Shown: one piece after another, positions 62,052 through 64,000 of the stretch
How the letters are laid out: each line of letters opens with the position of its first letter
Numbering within the stretch: position 1 is the stretch's first letter
NCBI RefSeq assembly: GCF_014640535.1
Contig: NZ_BMHD01000001.1
Location: 2,296,214 to 2,360,213 of the forward strand
Direction of reading: 5' to 3'
DNA: 64,000 bases
From: Cnuibacter physcomitrellae
Lineage (GTDB): Bacteria; Actinomycetota; Actinomycetes; Actinomycetales; Microbacteriaceae
Translations under genes and position numbers: made by a program
Notes under the pieces: generated by a model
What the model saw: only the letters and a program-made list of their open reading frames with translations
The model's database searches: none
Told to the model about the DNA's origin: nothing

Positions 62052-62214
62052 CAGGTACCCCCGATCGTTGCGACCAGCCTTCCACCACCGGTCCGTCGTC
62101 CCACACGGTCTGCGCGCGATCCTCGTCCCCGTATTCGAGGCGGCGCCACACCGACTCCTCCGACCCGCTGGGCTCCTCCGAGTCGCTGGGCTCGGCGACA
62201 CTGCTCTCCGCCAT
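62014..62214 (-). CDS. Small acidic protein
   Basis: 66 residues (MAESSVAEPSDSEEPSGSEE, then SVWRRLEYGDEDRAQTVWDD, continuing to a GEDVGQVDRGP tail). Strongly acidic, likely disordered at the N-terminus. AGGAGG six bases upstream is an ideal ribosome binding site. It overlaps the chimeric gene start by 38 bases. Function unknown. Confidence 0.5.
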   Translation of the reverse strand: MAESSVAEPSDSEEPSGSEESVWRRLEYGDEDRAQTVWDDGPVVEGWSQRSGVPDGEDVGQVDRGP

Positions 62215-62350
62215 GATCCGCCTCCTGATGTCCCTCATCGAGTGCGCGCGAACGCGCATGTAGAGCGTTCGGAGCCCTAGCCGGGGAGGGTTGCTCTCAG
62301 CCAGAGAACGCAGCACTGTCGAGGGGGAAGGGAGATCCTGAACGGGGAAG

Positions 62351-62701
62351 ATGTTGTACGGACCACACGTGGCGGTGGAGTTCGACGACCGGATCCTCGC
62401 CCATCTGCAGGTGGTGATCGCGGCGAAGCTGCGGAGAGGTGAGTCGACGCTCTTCAGCTGGCGTGACAGCCTCGACTCCGGAGACGGCCGCACCACCGTG
62501 TGGCTTCACCCACTGATGGACATCGCGTTCAAGTACTACGGCCATCGCAAGCCGACCATCAACACCGCCTGGATCGACGCACTCATGCTCGAAGCCAACA
62601 AGCCCAGCGGGCTGCAGCTCGTCGAGGAACCCGGTACACCCGAAGGAGTGCCCCGAGGGCACCACAATCCCATCAGCGCGTCCGGCCAGCCCGCCCACTA
62701 G
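62351..62701 (+). CDS. DUF7882-type small protein, copy A
   Basis: 116 residues from the ATG at 62351. It aligns almost residue for residue with copy B at 63455-63835: VAVEFDDR.LAHLQVVI..K.RRGES..FSWRDS.D.GDGRTTVW, FKYYGHRKPTIN..WIDALMLEANKP, and the ending GHHNPISAS. The family is small, found mainly in Microbacteriaceae and sometimes mislabelled ATP-dependent DNA ligase (naming from memory). Copy B's start ATG-GGG-AAG is here ACG-GGG-AAG, so translation must begin three codons later. Confidence 0.75.
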   Translation: MLYGPHVAVEFDDRILAHLQVVIAAKLRRGESTLFSWRDSLDSGDGRTTVWLHPLMDIAFKYYGHRKPTINTAWIDALMLEANKPSGLQLVEEPGTPEGVPRGHHNPISASGQPAH

Positions 62702-62730
62702 CAGCAGCTTCAATGCTCAGCTGACCGATC

Positions 62731-62991
62731 TCATCGTCTCCGCTCGGCGGGAGCCCACGTCGCCGTCGGATGCCTCGGCGTCGAAGGTGGAGCACCGTCC
62801 TCGGGAACGTCGTCCTCTGCCGGGCCCGGCAGGACCAGGGGTACATGCAGGGCGGGCCTGCCCGCAGCGATCCAGGCGAGATACGCCGCATAGGGGTCAT
62901 CCACAGGATCGGCGAGCGGGACAGTGACAGCACGCCAGCGACGCCATGGCCACCTCGTAGAGGTGGCCATGCGTCCCCGCTGCTGCGTCAT
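62731..62991 (-). CDS. Hypothetical protein
   Basis: 86 residues, tryptophan- and proline-rich (MATSTRWPWRRWRAVTVPLADPVDDPYAAYLAWIAAGRP). A second ATG at codon 8 lies in a 27-base hairpin. No family is recognised. No strong ribosome binding site is seen, so the call is modest. Confidence 0.4.
   Translation of the reverse strand: MTQQRGRMATSTRWPWRRWRAVTVPLADPVDDPYAAYLAWIAAGRPALHVPLVLPGPAEDDVPEDGAPPSTPRHPTATWAPAERRR
62945..62971. other. Perfect 12-base hairpin at a start region
   Basis: CATGGCCACCTC-GTA-GAGGTGGCCATG. Each arm ends in an ATG, and one is the second in-frame start of the hypothetical minus-strand gene at 62731-62991. Could be a structured element controlling translation, or an operator. 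Confidence 0.6.
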
Positions 62992-63120
62992 GCCTACGTT
63001 CTAGACACGATCCAGCCTGAACCATCTGGGCTTGACAGCTGGCCGCGCTGAGACGACGCGCAGCCCCGACAGCTGGGCGTCGCCTGTCGAGATCGGTCCC
63101 AGGCGAGGCTGAGCAAGGAC

Positions 63121-63474
63121 CTACGAGCGGAGGGTGTCCGACGGGTTCTCGCCGTAGCGCGCACGGTAGGCGGCGGCGAACCGGGGCAGGTGCGTGAACC
63201 CGGCGGCGCGGGCGAGGGCCGCGACGCGATCGTCGTCGGTGGGGTCACCGGCGAGGAGCGCAGCGCGGGCGCGTTCGAGGCGCACCTGTCGCAGATACCC
63301 GGTCGGGGAGACGCCGAGCTGGTCTCGGAAGGCGTGCTGGAGTCCGCTGACCGACAGACGAGCCGCGGCCGCGATCTGGGCGACGGAGAGGGGTTCGTGG
63401 GCGTGCTCGAAGAAGGTCTCCAGCGCCTCGACGGCCTGGTCGGTGTCGGTGAGGTCAACGTGCGCGAGATGCAC
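63121..63474 (-). CDS. Stand-alone AraC-type DNA-binding domain
   Basis: 117 residues from a GTG, essentially only the HTH_18 domain (about 22-115): LSVAQIAAAARLSVSGLQHAFRDQLGVSPTGYLRQVRLERARAALL ... FTHLPRFAAAYRARYGENPSDTLRS. The final GENPSDTLRS matches the end of the 59498 AraC protein (GENPRDTLRS). No sensor domain remains; it starts 20 bases inside the end of DUF7882 copy B, so the two are probably co-translated. Confidence 0.75.
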   Translation of the reverse strand: MHLAHVDLTDTDQAVEALETFFEHAHEPLSVAQIAAAARLSVSGLQHAFRDQLGVSPTGYLRQVRLERARAALLAGDPTDDDRVAALARAAGFTHLPRFAAAYRARYGENPSDTLRS

Positions 63475-63835
63475 GACCGCTCCCGCTCGCTCCGCTGGCG
63501 CTGATGGGGTTGTGATGCCCGACCGGGGCCTCTTCGCTCTCCCCTGGCTCGGCGACCAGCTGCAATCCGCCGGGTTTGTTCGCTTCCAGCATGAGCGCGT
63601 CGATCCACACGCTGTTGATCGTCGGCTTGCGGTGGCCGTAGTACTTGAAGACGACGTCGGAGCGCGGCTGCACCCAGACCGTGGTGCGACCGTCTCCGGC
63701 GTCGATGCTGTCGCGCCAGCTGAACAGGAAGGACTCGCCCCTGCGGATCTTCGCCGTGATGACGACCTGCAGGTGAGCCAAGGTCCGGTCGTCGAACTCG
63801 ACCGCGACGTGCGGCCCGCACAAGAGCTTCCCCAT
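63455..63835 (-). CDS. DUF7882-type small protein, copy B
   Basis: 126 residues from the ATG at 63835 (MGKLLCGPHVAVEFDDR); the longer frame to 63886 has no support. It is the close paralogue of copy A at 62351, in the opposite orientation. The C-terminal tail is longer (GASGSGRASRAR) and overlaps the stand-alone AraC domain by 20 bases. The fold is probably a small alpha/beta protein; function unknown. Confidence 0.75.
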   Translation of the reverse strand: MGKLLCGPHVAVEFDDRTLAHLQVVITAKIRRGESFLFSWRDSIDAGDGRTTVWVQPRSDVVFKYYGHRKPTINSVWIDALMLEANKPGGLQLVAEPGESEEAPVGHHNPISASGASGSGRASRAR

Positions 63836-64000
63836 CACCCGCCTCGTTCCTTTTGATCCACTGTGGCGCGGAGAGCGGCTCATCACAACGGGAACAGGAT
63901 GCTTCTTCTGCCGAGAGCCCTCGACCGGACCGCATCGACGCCGGACTGCCGCGGGGGCGGCGGCGTCAGGGTTCCGGTATGAGTTGGAGCTCCCCGCTGG

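Noticed and set aside
63979-64000. Possible ATG start of a plus-strand gene at the window end
   Set aside because: CAGGGT lies six bases upstream, but only seven codons are visible, too little to call.

Overview
This window is high-GC actinobacterial DNA. The gene content points to the Microbacteriaceae: sortase-E type LANTG surface proteins, the small 'DUF7882' proteins, acs with a divergent LuxR/GAF regulator, and many leaderless promoters. This placement is an inference from gene families; no rRNA or marker gene is present. I see no rRNA, tRNA, CRISPR array, transposase or phage gene. Coding density is very high and no stretch above about 300 bases lacks a gene; the longest gaps (about 200-230 bases) lie upstream of 9035, between 11075 and 11275, and at 37107-37336.

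Layout. 1-1.7 kb: small uncharacterised genes. 1.7-6.3 kb: a TetR-controlled drug-efflux MFS, then stress genes (DJ-1/PfpI protein, FDH-like zinc alcohol dehydrogenase). 6.4-12 kb: glyoxalase-fold protein, PucR-type regulator, HSL-family hydrolase, metallo-hydrolase, an FtsW paralogue and small membrane proteins. 12-15 kb: acetyl-CoA synthetase with a divergent RamA-like regulator. 15-23.5 kb: an SDR/TetR pair with two matching operators, a RibD-like reductase, hypotheticals, a proline-rich membrane protein, PAP2 phosphatase and an XRE/SDR pair. 23.5-25.4 kb: DesKR/NarL-type two-component system. 26-28.5 kb: large LANTG surface protein with three 83-residue Ig-like repeats. 28.5-35.4 kb: a catabolic operon (GH78 rhamnosidase-like enzyme, secreted DUF3089 hydrolase, MFS transporter, beta-hydroxyacid dehydrogenase) with a divergent TetR. 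35.4-46 kb: HxlR/SDR, LysR/TDT transporter, CPBP protease, EamA transporter, and a TetR followed by an N-terminally truncated epoxide hydrolase. 46-50.5 kb: a protein with a LANTG segment at its N-terminus, then the last steps of the beta-ketoadipate pathway (pcaI, pcaJ, pcaF) with pcaR. 50.6-55.3 kb: orphan sensor kinase, then a VanRS-like pair divergent from vanY- and vanZ-like genes, with no vanHAX. 55-58.4 kb: SDR, LysR, LANTG surface protein. 58.5-63.9 kb: a cluster of AraC-family genes, one AraC-derived chimera, a ketopantoate-reductase-family gene and two inverted DUF7882 paralogues.

Regulation. Many genes have an extended TANNNT -10 box ending 5-8 bases before the start codon, which predicts leaderless mRNAs. 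Several regulator/target pairs carry clear palindromic operators (MFS/TetR, SDR/TetR, GH78/TetR, HxlR/SDR, LysR/TDT, pca). The most unusual material is at 58.5-63.9 kb (duplicated and partly decayed AraC and DUF7882 genes), the N-terminal LANTG protein, and the truncated hydrolase that may start at CTG.
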